Positions 35,983 through 45,493 of a stretch of 64,000 nucleotides of DNA are shown here, piece after piece. This stretch comes from an uncultured Flavobacteriales bacterium (lineage in GTDB: Bacteria > Bacteroidota > Bacteroidia > Flavobacteriales_G > Salibacteraceae): the NCBI GenBank assembly GCA_937121175.1, contig CAKZKD010000003.1:1-64000 (forward strand), given 5' to 3'. The notes under the pieces were generated by a model. The model was not told where the DNA came from and searched no databases. It saw only the letters and a list, made by a program, of their open reading frames with translations. The number at the start of each line of letters is the position of its first letter. The stretch's first letter is position 1. The position numbers were made by a program, and so were the translations under genes.

Positions 35983-37941
35983 ATGTCCACTAGTGATTTG
36001 TCGGTTGTTATTGTCAATTACAATGTCAAGCATTTTCTTGAGCAATGTTTGATTTCTGTAATTAGAGCCAGTAAAAATCTTTCTGTAGAAATTGTTGTAG
36101 TTGACAATCATTCCTTAGATGGGTCTGTGGAGATGGTGCGGAATAAATTTCCTAATGTAAAGTTAATCGCCAGTCAAAAAAATCTTGGATTTTCTAAAGG
36201 GAATAATTTAGCATTACGAGATGCAAATGGGGAGTTTTCTCTATTACTGAATCCAGATACTATTGTTGAGGAAGACACCTTTGAAAAGGTTGTTCATTTT
36301 ATGCGAGAACATCCAGAAACAGGTGGGTTGGGTGTTCGTATGTTGGATGGAAAAGGGCGTTTTTTGCCGGAGTCAAAACGAGGCTTGCCAACACCAAAGG
36401 TAGCATTCTACAAAATGTTTGGGTTGGCAACCCTGTTTCCTAAATCGAAGGAATTTGGTAAATACCATTTATCATTTTTAGATGAGCATGAAACGCATGA
36501 AGTTGATGTGCTTTCAGGTGCATTCATGTTGCTTCGGAAAACCGTACTAGATAAAATTGGACTGTTGGATGAAACCTTTTTTATGTACGGCGAGGATATT
36601 GATTTGTCATACAGAGTCCAGTTAGCGGGGTTCAAAAACTATTATTTTTCTGATACCTCTATAATTCATTACAAAGGAGAAAGTACTAAGAAGACGAGTG
36701 TGAATTATGTTTTTGTGTTTTACAAAGCCATGGTGATTTTCGCTCAAAAGCACTTTACAAAGAATAGTGCACAAATGTTTGGGTTTTTGATAAATGTGGC
36801 TATTTATTTTAGAGCATCCATTACATTGCTAATAAATTTTATCAGGCGAGGGTTTATAGGATTTCTTGATTTTACTGTTGGTCTTTTTGCATTAATACTC
36901 ACCGTTTTTGCCTATCAATCCATTTCTGGTATAGAACCACCAATATCGTTACTAATTTGGCTACTTCCTGTATATTCCGGTGTTTGGGTGGTTTGTGGAT
37001 TTTTGGTTGGGGCTTATGATAAACCAACAACAGTTAAGAATTATTCAAAAGGAATTGCAGTTGGTTTAGGCGTAATTCTCATTTTTTATTCGTTGCTACC
37101 TGAGAGTTACCGGTTCTCCAGAGCCGTTGTACTGTTCGGAAGTATTTCAACGCTATTCTTTGGTATTGTCTTTAGGTTATTTCTGGATCGTTTTGGACTG
37201 TTTGGTTTTAAATTGGGAAGTTCTTCTAAGAAGAGGTTTGCAATTGTTGGGTCAAAAAATGAAATTGATAGGGTGTTGAAATTGCTTGAGCAAACGACTA
37301 TTCAACCGGATTTTATTGCAAAGGTTTCTAATGAACAAGTAGTAAATGCTAACGATGACTTTGTAGGTAGTGTGAGTCAACTGAGAGAAATTACTAGAAT
37401 TTTTAAGATTGAAGAGGTTGTTTTTTGTGCTGAGGATGTCGAAACGTCCACCATATTGGAGCAAATGTCGCAATTAGACCGGGGACATATTAATTTTAAA
37501 ATAGCACCTCCAGAGAGCCTTTTTGTTATCGGAAGTAATTCTATCAATACTAGTGGAGAGCTATACTCTGTGCTAAATATCAATGCAATTAGTAAGCCTA
37601 AGAATTTACGTAACAAAAGAATTATTGATGTAATGATTTGTTTTTCAGCCTTGTTGCTTTCTCCCATATTAATTTGGATTCAGCAAAAGAAGTCATTTTT
37701 CCTGTCTAATATTATATCGGTTTTATTTGCACAACAAACGTGGGTAGGGTATGACAAAAGGGGAGGAAACCTGTACGATTTACCCGTTATAAAGCAAGGG
37801 GTAATGAGTACCGCAAGTTTGGTGGGAGCTTCAAGTTCATTAGAAATTGCCAAAATGAACCTTATGTACGCTAAGGATTATAGCCCTTGGAATGATCTTG
37901 CTATAATTCTAAAGGGTTTTAAACTTTTAGGAGGGGTGTGA
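35983..37941 (+). CDS. Family 2 glycosyltransferase fused to polyprenyl-transferase-like membrane region
   Basis: 652 residues. Residues ~5-270 are a GT2 domain (S-V-V-I-V-N-Y-N-V start, V-V-D-N-H-S-L-D-G, a D-P-D-T-like N-P-D-T-I motif, M-Y-G-E-D-I-D-L). Next come about four membrane helices (~270-400). A Rossmann-like segment (~415-510, F-A-I-V-G-S-K-N-E-I) resembles the CoA-binding-like domain of WcaJ/WbaP-type sugar-1-phosphate transferases. The C-terminal part has a further helix and an R-G-G-N-L-Y-D-L-P-V-I-K-Q-G segment but lacks a clear catalytic phosphotransferase core. The protein may attach a sugar to a lipid carrier; how the two halves cooperate is unknown. Confidence 0.78.
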   Translation: MSTSDLSVVIVNYNVKHFLEQCLISVIRASKNLSVEIVVVDNHSLDGSVEMVRNKFPNVKLIASQKNLGFSKGNNLALRDANGEFSLLLNPDTIVEEDTFEKVVHFMREHPETGGLGVRMLDGKGRFLPESKRGLPTPKVAFYKMFGLATLFPKSKEFGKYHLSFLDEHETHEVDVLSGAFMLLRKTVLDKIGLLDETFFMYGEDIDLSYRVQLAGFKNYYFSDTSIIHYKGESTKKTSVNYVFVFYKAMVIFAQKHFTKNSAQMFGFLINVAIYFRASITLLINFIRRGFIGFLDFTVGLFALILTVFAYQSISGIEPPISLLIWLLPVYSGVWVVCGFLVGAYDKPTTVKNYSKGIAVGLGVILIFYSLLPESYRFSRAVVLFGSISTLFFGIVFRLFLDRFGLFGFKLGSSSKKRFAIVGSKNEIDRVLKLLEQTTIQPDFIAKVSNEQVVNANDDFVGSVSQLREITRIFKIEEVVFCAEDVETSTILEQMSQLDRGHINFKIAPPESLFVIGSNSINTSGELYSVLNINAISKPKNLRNKRIIDVMICFSALLLSPILIWIQQKKSFFLSNIISVLFAQQTWVGYDKRGGNLYDLPVIKQGVMSTASLVGASSSLEIAKMNLMYAKDYSPWNDLAIILKGFKLLGGV

Positions 37942-38334
37942 TTTATAAAAAGCCTTCATTGGTTTCCAATAATACTCATCCCAACCCGTTGAAATGCTTT
38001 CAAAATATTCTTCAGGAATTCCTTTATGAATAAAAGTTAAGTGTGCACCTTCCTCCGACGGTTGAATTTTAAATTGTACTGTGGAAAGGTGATAGTCAGG
38101 CCAGTTTTCTTCAACAGCTCTCCATTCTTGAACAATTAGAGTTGGCTTGTCAAGAAGGACATTATTGCCAAGGATATAATTGTTGTATGCAGAAAAAGCG
38201 GTATTTATTTCATTTTCAATAGCTACATCACTGTTGGTTATTTCTGCATGTAATTTCTGAATCATAATTGAATCGTAAACCTGTTCTGGAGTGGCTACAA
38301 AATAAAGTTCCTGAATTAAATCCATTGTTTTCAT
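37927..38334 (-). CDS. START-like/AHSA1-type domain protein
   Basis: 135 residues. A single helix-grip domain of the Activator-of-Hsp90/SRPBCC kind, with a late G-I-P-E-E-Y-x-x-x-I-S-x-G-W-x-E-Y-Y-W-K-P-M-K signature. Such domains bind small hydrophobic ligands or act as co-chaperones. The ATG overlaps the stop of the upstream gene as TAATG; a Met three codons in is an alternative. Its 3' end overlaps the converging glycosyltransferase by 15 bases. The ligand is unknown. Confidence 0.8.
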   Translation of the reverse strand: MKTMDLIQELYFVATPEQVYDSIMIQKLHAEITNSDVAIENEINTAFSAYNNYILGNNVLLDKPTLIVQEWRAVEENWPDYHLSTVQFKIQPSEEGAHLTFIHKGIPEEYFESISTGWDEYYWKPMKAFYKSHPS

Positions 38335-38699
38335 TACACATACTCCTTTTTAATAACAAGCGTGAAAAAATCTTTATCTAAAGGAAGATATCCGTGGTCG
38401 TAACAGAAATAGTACGTTTTACCGTTTTTTGTTTGATAGATATTAGTGAAAAATTCAAAGTTAAAACCAAGTCGAGTTAACGTTTTTCTAGTTGTTTTTG
38501 AAGTGCCAGAAGGGTTGAGCTCAGCTAGAATTTCTCGGTTCTTTTTGAGTACGCGGTTTATTTGTCGAACGAAATTATTGGATACTCGATTAATTCGGTT
38601 GTAATGTGCATTCCGGCAGCTGTCATCGCAGAATTTTTTATCAATTCTGCCGATAAGAGATTGCTTGCATTCTTTACAAGTATTTGTTTTTTCTTCCAT
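38334..38699 (-). CDS. Zinc-ribbon protein of unknown function
   Basis: 121 residues from the ATG at 38699; the frame extends to 38744 but the first ~15 residues there look non-coding. The N terminus has C-K-E-C and C-D-D-S-C-R-N-A-H-Y-N-R, four Cys of a zinc ribbon similar to that in DUF2116-type proteins. The rest is helical and basic, ending in a Y-Y-F-C-Y-D-H-G-Y segment. It overlaps the START-like gene by one base (TAATG), so both are likely made together. The function is unknown. Confidence 0.75.
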   Translation of the reverse strand: MEEKTNTCKECKQSLIGRIDKKFCDDSCRNAHYNRINRVSNNFVRQINRVLKKNREILAELNPSGTSKTTRKTLTRLGFNFEFFTNIYQTKNGKTYYFCYDHGYLPLDKDFFTLVIKKEYV

Positions 38700-38800
38700 A
38701 GAATATCTTGAAGTGAAAGGTATGAAAAACTTGCGTAAAAGCAATTGCGAAATAGATGGTAAAGACTGAAATCACATACAACGACTTTAACTCACTTGGT

Positions 38801-38808
38801 TACTTTTG
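38801..38808 (+). promoter_or_regulatory. -7 box TACTTTTG before the oxidoreductase gene
   Basis: TAnnTTTG match 16 bases upstream of the ATG at 38825. Confidence 0.5.
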
Positions 38809-38824
38809 AAGAATATTCAAAGGA

Positions 38825-39820
38825 ATGAGAGTATTACTAGTTGGAGCAGGTAGAATAGGCAGTAGGCATGCCGATCACATTTCAGAAATAGGAGATGTAG
38901 TTGGCGTCTGTGATATTGATGTAGATAAAGGTCTGAAGTTATCAAAAAAATTTAATGCTCCATTTTTTGATTCTCTGGAGAATATGCTTTCGCAAAATAT
39001 TGAAGCAGATTTGGTGGCGGTTTGTACACCAAATGGCTTGCACGCCGCCCAATCCATCGCTGCTTTGAATGCTGGTTTCAATGTGTTGTGCGAAAAACCA
39101 ATGGCTATCTCGGTTTCGGATTGCAGAAAGATGATCCAAGTTGCAGATTCTCAAAACAAAAAACTATTTGTAGTAAAGCAAAATAGATTTAATCCACCTG
39201 TGGCAGCAATAAAGAATTTAATTGAGTCTGGAGATTTAGGTCGAATTTTCAGCGTTCAACTTTCTTGTTTATGGAATCGAAATGAAGCCTATTACTCGGA
39301 CTCATGGAGAGGAACAAAGAAGTTGGATGGAGGTATATTATATACTCAATTTAGTCATTTTATTGACCTCATCGTTTGGCTTTTCGGCGAAGTAGATGTA
39401 ATTAAATCAGTAGTTGAAAATGTTTCGAAAAGAAACGATATTGAGTTTGAAGACTCCTGTAATGTATTGTGCAAGTTGCCAAATGGAGCGCAGGCTACGA
39501 TGAACTTTTCAATTAACGCTTTCGAACAAAATATGGAAGGTTCCATTACTATAGTTGCTGAAAAAGGAACGGTAAAAGTTGGAGGTCAATATCTAAACGT
39601 ATTGGAATATCAAAATTTGAAAGAGGGGAAGTTAACGGATTTGCCTGAAGGAAGACCTGCCAATAATTATGGGCATTATACAGGTTCAATGTCAAATCAC
39701 GGTTTGGTTTACCGTAATGTTTTAAACGCCCTAAACAATACGAAAAGTAGTCTTGCTAGTGGACTCGATGGTTTGCGAACCGTAGAGTTAATAGAGGATA
39801 TTTACAAATCTGCATTGTAA
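38825..39820 (+). CDS. Gfo/Idh/MocA-family oxidoreductase, possibly WlbA/WbpB-like
   Basis: 331 residues. The N-terminal Rossmann fold has G-A-G-R-I-G-S-R-H and the family's C-E-K-P-M-A-I motif with the catalytic Lys near residue 98. V-V-K-Q-N-R-F-N-P-P-V and G-G-I-L-Y-T-Q-F-S-H-F-I-D follow, with the His that acts with Lys. The Q-N-R-F-N-P segment resembles UDP-N-acetylglucosaminuronate 3-dehydrogenases (WbpB/WlbA), so a sugar-nucleotide role in glycan synthesis is likely but not proven. It has its own promoter-like box and lies about 4 kb before the polysaccharide locus. Confidence 0.8.
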   Translation: MRVLLVGAGRIGSRHADHISEIGDVVGVCDIDVDKGLKLSKKFNAPFFDSLENMLSQNIEADLVAVCTPNGLHAAQSIAALNAGFNVLCEKPMAISVSDCRKMIQVADSQNKKLFVVKQNRFNPPVAAIKNLIESGDLGRIFSVQLSCLWNRNEAYYSDSWRGTKKLDGGILYTQFSHFIDLIVWLFGEVDVIKSVVENVSKRNDIEFEDSCNVLCKLPNGAQATMNFSINAFEQNMEGSITIVAEKGTVKVGGQYLNVLEYQNLKEGKLTDLPEGRPANNYGHYTGSMSNHGLVYRNVLNALNNTKSSLASGLDGLRTVELIEDIYKSAL

Positions 39821-39852
39821 CAAATTTGTAGATTGACCTTTATTCTTACTGC

Positions 39853-42800
39853 TTACTGAACTAGTAATTTCAAGTTTTTAGCCTCACTTTGATACTGAAT
39901 GTTGAGGAGTACTATTCCGTTAGATTCAATGACTAGTTCTTTTGCTAATGTTCCTTTTTCAATAGATTCCTGATGGATTTCCTTTCCTTGAATATCGTAA
40001 ACAGTATAAGTTAATACCTCATTCGATGGGGCGGAAAACTCCACTGAGTATCGACCGTTGTGTTTAACTACGTTATATCCGTGTCCATTCAGAACTTCGC
40101 CAACTGCAGTAGGTTCCGCAACTTCTATTGATTGTTTGTATCGAACATTACAATCCGTGTTGCCATTTTCAGCCGTTAGCACAATGTCATAAATTCCTGG
40201 AGAAGTATAGGTGTGTTTAGGTTGCATTTCAGTTGAAACAGTATTATCCCCAAAATCCCATGAATAATTTTTTATAGTACCTTCAGATAGGTTTTTGAAT
40301 TCAATATTTTTATTCGCTCTGAACGAAAGTAATTGATTTGCGAATCCGAAATTAGCACTCATTTCTCCTGGTTCATGAATGGTGAAATACTCAGTTACTG
40401 TTTTACAATTCAATCCGTTTGGACTAATTTCAACCGAGTAATTCCCTGGTGCCAAGTCAGTGAATTCTTGAACACCCTTAGCTCCGAATTCAAAAGCAAG
40501 ACCATTTCCAGATTCGTCTTTAAGTTCGTATATGAAATCAGAACCAATGTCAAGTAAATCTAAAGTTGCAGCACCGTTATTAGCATCAAAGCAAGCACTG
40601 TTTTCTGTAGCCAATTCACTATTATAGTTGTAAATGTGTAATTTGAATCTCTCAGGATTGGACGAACTTGTCAAGGAGAAAGCGTAACTGCTATTCGCAG
40701 AATCAATTGGTTGAAGAGTATTTAATTCAACATCCTCCAGAACAATACATCCTTCTATGTCTTCAATTCCCTCAAACCTCAAGGTGTGGTTCCCAGAATT
40801 GAATGTTTCTACGTGAATGGGAATCACTTTATGACCAACGTTTTCTATGCTTGTTGATGATACTTGCAGTTCTTCGTTATCACTACTTATCACGGCAATA
40901 TTTGGCCAAGGAGATGGGTTTTTTCTTCTCAGTGCATCTTCACCAGCAACATAATCCTCAGATGCATCTGAATTAAATTTTACGTAGCAAAAACTGTATT
41001 TGGTTGTTTGGTCAGAGTTGATATAAACTCTAAACCCAGATTCATCTTTAATCGATTTTTGAAATACACGTTGAGTTGTAGACTTGTCATTTTCTTCGAA
41101 TTGCATTGATGCGCTACTTCCAGAAGTTCTTACCCAAAAACCTTGAAAAGGAGGCAGAATGTTTGAATTACCTCCAGAATTTGACGCAGTGTATCCTGAA
41201 CCATCTGCACTAAATATGTACATAGTAGATTCAATATTGTTTCTTGTCACTAGATTCCAATCAACACTCGAAGGAAAAGGATTTCCAACTAAAGCCCAAT
41301 TGTAATTATTGTCCGCTGCATTTCCAGCGTCGTATGACAAATTCGCACCATTAGCAGAACTGATAGTGGCTGCGGCCGAACCACCAACAATTGGAGAACC
41401 AGATACTTCAAAAGAGTAGGAGCTAGCTCCTGTACTACCAGTTCCTGGGCCAATGTACCAAGTAGTTGCTGCTTGGTGGTTAAGTGGGTTTGTAGTATTT
41501 GAAGCACCTACCCAGCCGTCATTAAAATCACCTGTTACGCTTCCATTGTTATAGCTGTATGTCGAGAAAAAACCTCCAGCACTTGGCGTAATCGAACCTG
41601 TAAAACCATATGTTGAAAAACCTCCGGGCTGGGTTGCTGCGTTGTATTGCACATCAGCTATTGTAACGCCAGAAACTGGCATTGATATGTTACGGTAATC
41701 GATGTTCGAAAGCGTATTTGTTTTGAATTGACAGGTAATATCACCTGTAATAGTGTGGTTATTTAAGTTGCCGAGATTAGCCATCCCACTTCCATTATCT
41801 TTCAGAACTAGTTTGCCGTTGGTGTTGAAGACAGTAGTACCCGTAGCATCAAATGACACAAGGTTTGTAATATTCAATACTGAACTAGACGACTCAATTG
41901 AAACTCCCCCAGAAGTATTTTCGATGGCTAAATTTGGTAAAGTAGTCGGAGAAAAAAAACTAATTGTTTGCGCTTGGTTTCCGTTTAGTAACAATGTGCC
42001 AGAAGAACCAGAAAGCGCACCACTAACAGTTGCGTCTCCAGAAATCTCAAGGTTGAAAGCCCCTAAATTCACAATAGTTCCAGAGAACACCACAAAATCT
42101 TCCCCGTTAACAAATTGTTGTGTGCCGCTTAATGTTTCATTTCCATCAAAGGCAATCCTCCCAAATTGGATACGAGAATCAGAATTATAATTTTGTCTTC
42201 TACTGAATAATGTCAAGCCTTGGCCAGCTACATTAGTTACTGAACCCCCAGCACCAATAAAATTCCAAGTGTTTGTTCCGCTTAAAAACAATACTGCATC
42301 AGGGTGGTCAATGTTAAGTTCAGCCGCGGTGGAATTGTTTCCAGAAAATTTGACAGTTGATTTTAATTCTAGGGTATCAGTTACATTTGCTTGAACGTTA
42401 AATCCTCCAACGCTAGCAAGATAAAACTCACCGTCAACCGTTAATTTTTGGTTTACATTCACCGTGGTCGTATTCCTGTTGCCTTGAAATAAAGTCCTTC
42501 CTGATATATAGGTAGTTCCAATACCACCAAGGGTTACGACGAAATTGTTTCGGTTGTTATCCCACACATAAAAAAGGCTAGTGACGTTAAGATCACCAGA
42601 ATTGGCAATCGAAACGGATTGGTTAGACCCGGAGGCCCAAACATCAAATCGCACACAGTCAAGAGTATTTGGAGAGTTAACTGAAAAAACAGTAGAAGTT
42701 GAATATCCGTTCAGTATTAAATGTTGACATGAAAAATTGCCGTTAACGGTTACATTGTGCCCATTAGAAATAGTTACATCGTCAGAAGATTGAGGAATAA

Positions 42801-42918
42801 TTCCTCCAGTCCAGGTGCTTCCATCGCTCCAATTGCCACTTTGGGCGGAGGTAATTTGGCTGAAACCTTGGAGGGCGGTTCCGAATAATAAGAATAGTAA
42901 GACTTTTTTTAGTTGCAT
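39853..42918 (-). CDS. Large T9SS-type surface protein with PKD domain
   Basis: 1021 residues. The signal peptide ends near Q-G-F-S-Q. The first ~350 residues are a beta-helix-like, Asn/Ser/Thr-rich region starting with S-G-N-W-S-D-G-S-T-W-T-G-G, common in Bacteroidota surface proteins. A middle domain (residues ~390-640) contains N-W-A-L-V-G-N-P-F-P-S-S. A PKD domain lies near 865-930 (Y-S-W-D-F-G-D). The C-terminal ~60 residues (Y-T-V-Y-D-I-Q-G-K-E-I to K-N-L-K-L-L-V-Q) look like a T9SS sorting domain. It is probably secreted and surface-bound. Transcribed away from the polysaccharide locus. Confidence 0.82.
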   Translation of the reverse strand: MQLKKVLLFLLFGTALQGFSQITSAQSGNWSDGSTWTGGIIPQSSDDVTISNGHNVTVNGNFSCQHLILNGYSTSTVFSVNSPNTLDCVRFDVWASGSNQSVSIANSGDLNVTSLFYVWDNNRNNFVVTLGGIGTTYISGRTLFQGNRNTTTVNVNQKLTVDGEFYLASVGGFNVQANVTDTLELKSTVKFSGNNSTAAELNIDHPDAVLFLSGTNTWNFIGAGGSVTNVAGQGLTLFSRRQNYNSDSRIQFGRIAFDGNETLSGTQQFVNGEDFVVFSGTIVNLGAFNLEISGDATVSGALSGSSGTLLLNGNQAQTISFFSPTTLPNLAIENTSGGVSIESSSSVLNITNLVSFDATGTTVFNTNGKLVLKDNGSGMANLGNLNNHTITGDITCQFKTNTLSNIDYRNISMPVSGVTIADVQYNAATQPGGFSTYGFTGSITPSAGGFFSTYSYNNGSVTGDFNDGWVGASNTTNPLNHQAATTWYIGPGTGSTGASSYSFEVSGSPIVGGSAAATISSANGANLSYDAGNAADNNYNWALVGNPFPSSVDWNLVTRNNIESTMYIFSADGSGYTASNSGGNSNILPPFQGFWVRTSGSSASMQFEENDKSTTQRVFQKSIKDESGFRVYINSDQTTKYSFCYVKFNSDASEDYVAGEDALRRKNPSPWPNIAVISSDNEELQVSSTSIENVGHKVIPIHVETFNSGNHTLRFEGIEDIEGCIVLEDVELNTLQPIDSANSSYAFSLTSSSNPERFKLHIYNYNSELATENSACFDANNGAATLDLLDIGSDFIYELKDESGNGLAFEFGAKGVQEFTDLAPGNYSVEISPNGLNCKTVTEYFTIHEPGEMSANFGFANQLLSFRANKNIEFKNLSEGTIKNYSWDFGDNTVSTEMQPKHTYTSPGIYDIVLTAENGNTDCNVRYKQSIEVAEPTAVGEVLNGHGYNVVKHNGRYSVEFSAPSNEVLTYTVYDIQGKEIHQESIEKGTLAKELVIESNGIVLLNIQYQSEAKNLKLLVQ

Positions 42919-42970
42919 TTGCCTATGTGTTTTGATATCCTGTACTGAGCTTGGATTTTCATTTATTACA

Positions 42971-42978
42971 CAAATCTA
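42971..42978 (-). promoter_or_regulatory. -7 box TAGATTTG for the PKD surface protein gene
   Basis: TAnnTTTG match on the minus strand about 52 bases upstream of the start at 42918; divergent from the autokinase promoter. Confidence 0.45.
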
Positions 42979-43022
42979 AGGAATTAGGTAGAATTAATTG
43001 ATTTTTATTTAAACATCAAATC

Positions 43023-43030
43023 TATATTTG
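43023..43030 (+). promoter_or_regulatory. -7 box TATATTTG of the polysaccharide locus
   Basis: Perfect TAnnTTTG match, with TTG at 42998-43000 as a possible -33 element 22 bases upstream. The box overlaps a TTG that could be read as the start of the autokinase gene, so translation more likely begins at the GTG at 43037, 6 bases after the box. Confidence 0.6.
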
Positions 43031-43036
43031 CCGACA

Positions 43037-45454
43037 GTGGTAAAAAAATCTCAAAATAATACTGATAGTCTTTTTAGTTCAGAAGATTTTGCAAAAGTAT
43101 TCAGAGTAATTCTCAAGAATATCAGGGTTATAGTCTTATTGCCGCTTTTGTCATTATGCATGGGTCTTTTCTATAGTCATAGATTAGAGGAGGTGTATGC
43201 CGCGAAGTCTCAGATTTTGTTGAACTCTGGCGATATTTATGATTACCAGAAAAGTATAATGCAAGGTTTAGGGGTAGAGAACTCATATAGGACGTATGAT
43301 AAAACCGAATCCCAGAAAAGAGTGCTACTTTCCTCAGGTCTAATTAGGGAAACATTAGAGCGGTTAAATCTGCAAGTTTCATATTTTATCGCTGGTCGTA
43401 TTAAGACAACTGAGGTCTTTGAAAATATTCCTATTCGTGTAACCTCAGATAAATTTGGTTCAGAGTCATATTTTAAAATTTTTCATTTTCATTTCATAGA
43501 CTCTACAACTTTTGAGCTAATATATGAAACTGGCAATGAAGAAGTAATTAATCAATTCAAATTTGGGGAAGTTGTACTTATTAACGGTTTTAATTTCAGT
43601 ATTGAACCAACCGTCCCATTAAATAGCCAAAACATTGCTGCATTTTCAGAAGTGAATTATCGTTTTGTAATTCATCCTATGCGTTCCCTGGTCGGAAAGT
43701 ATAAGGGTAGGATGAGTATTGAAAGCCTAGATTGGACTAGTGTATTAGAAATGCAAGTTAGTGATGTTATCCCTAATCGGGCAGTTATGTTCCTTGATAC
43801 TTTAGCCGCGACATATCTTGATTATACCCTTGAAAATAAAAAAGCAGTTAACAGAAATACTCAGTCTTTCATCAATATCCAGATTCAAGAGGTAATAGAA
43901 ATTCTAAATGAAATTGAAATAGAACTTGAGGAGTTTAAAGCACAAGAAGCAATACTTGATTTGTCAAAGGAAGAGTCGGAGTATTTTAATAAACTGATGG
44001 AGTTCGAGTCGAAAAAGACTCAACTAGAAATAAACCTGAAATCTATTTCTGATCTTGAAAAGTATATTATCAGCAATAAAGGGGATGTTTTGTTGCCTCC
44101 AAGCTTATATGTTTTGGAAGGTGATGAATACCTTAAAGAGTCCATAAACAACTTTTACTCATTGCAAATAGAGCGGAATAACAAACTTTTTAACTCCACA
44201 GAAAATAATAAGTCAATCCAAGAAATTGACAAGCAAATTGAGCGGGAACGTAAAAATCTATTAATCTACCTATCTAACACTAAGAAGGCATTGTTAACCA
44301 AGAATAATGATATTTCGTTGACTATCAGACAGTATGAAAATAAGGTTAAAAAAGTCCCCAAGAATCAGCGAGAGATTTTAAATATAAAAAGAAGGTTGCT
44401 AATCCATGAAAACCTCTATACGTTTTTGCTAGAAAAGAAAGCGGAAACTGTCATATCAGAAGCGTCCATATTGCCTGATACAAAGGTTATTGAAAAGGCA
44501 CAGTCAATCGGAGTGGTGGCTCCAGATAAGAAGAAAATTCAGATACTATTCTTTACCTTTGGGTTGCTATTAGCAGCGTTAATAAGTTTAATTAGATGGA
44601 TGTTTTTTGAAAATGTAGAAAGTGTTTCAGAGTTGAAGGGACTTATATCAGTTCCAGTGCTGGGAGGTGTTATTAAAGGAAAGGAAGATGTTAATAAAGA
44701 ATATCTTTTATCTGTTCTTCAACCTAAAAGTATGTTAGCCGAAATGTTTAGATCCATTCGGGTGAATCTAGATTTCATGTACTCAAATACAACCTCAGTT
44801 GAAGGTGGTAAGGTTACTTTAGTAACTTCAATACTTCCGGGGGAGGGCAAAACTTTTACAACGTCAAACTTAGGTGCAATTTTAAGCATAGCGGAAAAGA
44901 AATGTGTAATTATTGATTTTGATTTACACAAACCAAAAATTCACAAGTCATTAGAACTAAGTAATAAAGTCGGGGTAAGTAATTATTTAATCAAAAAGGC
45001 GGAGTTTAATGAAATTGTGCAAAGTACAAGCATAAAAAATTTATATGCAATCACAGCTGGTGACATTCCTCCAAATGCTTCGGAATTAATCCTTGGAAAA
45101 AGAACTCATGAATTAATATCGCTTTGCCGGAAGGAGTTTGATTATATCTTTTTTGATACACCTCCGGTTTCCCTTATTTCGGACGCGCTAGCTCTATCAA
45201 ATAATGTTGACTTATCCATTTTTGTAATTAATTCGAAAAATGCAACCCGAGGAAATGTTAAACTGTTAAATCAATTTATTGAAGATGGGAACATTAAGGA
45301 CAAAGCCATCATTCTGAACGGTCTAACCATGAAGAAGTCGTTAAGTTATTATGCAGGTAAATTGGGATACGGCTATGGATACGGCTATGGATACGGCTAT
45401 GGATACGGTTATGGAAGTGGCTATGGCTATGGTTCGGATTTAGAAAATGGTTGA
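43037..45454 (+). CDS. Wzc-like polysaccharide copolymerase and tyrosine autokinase
   Basis: About 805 residues from the GTG at 43037 (a TTG three codons earlier sits in the -7 box). An N-terminal Wzz domain begins after helix 1 (residues ~30-48); a long coiled-coil part and a second helix near residue 495 follow. The cytoplasmic BY-kinase domain has Walker A G-E-G-K-T (Lys ~605), Walker A' I-D-F-D-L-H-K-P-K and Walker B F-F-D-T-P-P-V. The C-terminal tail alternates Gly and Tyr with 10 Tyr, the autophosphorylation cluster. The kinase controls chain length and export of surface polysaccharide. No wza-type outer-membrane gene is next to it. Confidence 0.9.
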   Translation: MVKKSQNNTDSLFSSEDFAKVFRVILKNIRVIVLLPLLSLCMGLFYSHRLEEVYAAKSQILLNSGDIYDYQKSIMQGLGVENSYRTYDKTESQKRVLLSSGLIRETLERLNLQVSYFIAGRIKTTEVFENIPIRVTSDKFGSESYFKIFHFHFIDSTTFELIYETGNEEVINQFKFGEVVLINGFNFSIEPTVPLNSQNIAAFSEVNYRFVIHPMRSLVGKYKGRMSIESLDWTSVLEMQVSDVIPNRAVMFLDTLAATYLDYTLENKKAVNRNTQSFINIQIQEVIEILNEIEIELEEFKAQEAILDLSKEESEYFNKLMEFESKKTQLEINLKSISDLEKYIISNKGDVLLPPSLYVLEGDEYLKESINNFYSLQIERNNKLFNSTENNKSIQEIDKQIERERKNLLIYLSNTKKALLTKNNDISLTIRQYENKVKKVPKNQREILNIKRRLLIHENLYTFLLEKKAETVISEASILPDTKVIEKAQSIGVVAPDKKKIQILFFTFGLLLAALISLIRWMFFENVESVSELKGLISVPVLGGVIKGKEDVNKEYLLSVLQPKSMLAEMFRSIRVNLDFMYSNTTSVEGGKVTLVTSILPGEGKTFTTSNLGAILSIAEKKCVIIDFDLHKPKIHKSLELSNKVGVSNYLIKKAEFNEIVQSTSIKNLYAITAGDIPPNASELILGKRTHELISLCRKEFDYIFFDTPPVSLISDALALSNNVDLSIFVINSKNATRGNVKLLNQFIEDGNIKDKAIILNGLTMKKSLSYYAGKLGYGYGYGYGYGYGYGYGSGYGYGSDLENG
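45365..45412 (+). repeat. 12-bp tandem repeat coding for Gly-Tyr tail
   Basis: Four copies of GGATACGGCTAT (the last with one C-to-T change), each coding Gly-Tyr-Gly-Tyr, in the tyrosine cluster of the autokinase. Copy-number change by slippage would keep the frame and add or remove two Tyr per unit. Confidence 0.9.
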
Positions 45455-45493
45455 AAGGATGGTTCCTAAATACAGTACATTTTAATAGAAACG

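Noticed and set aside
39821-39852. Terminator between the converging oxidoreductase and surface-protein genes
   Set aside because: No stem with T run can be drawn in the 32-base gap.
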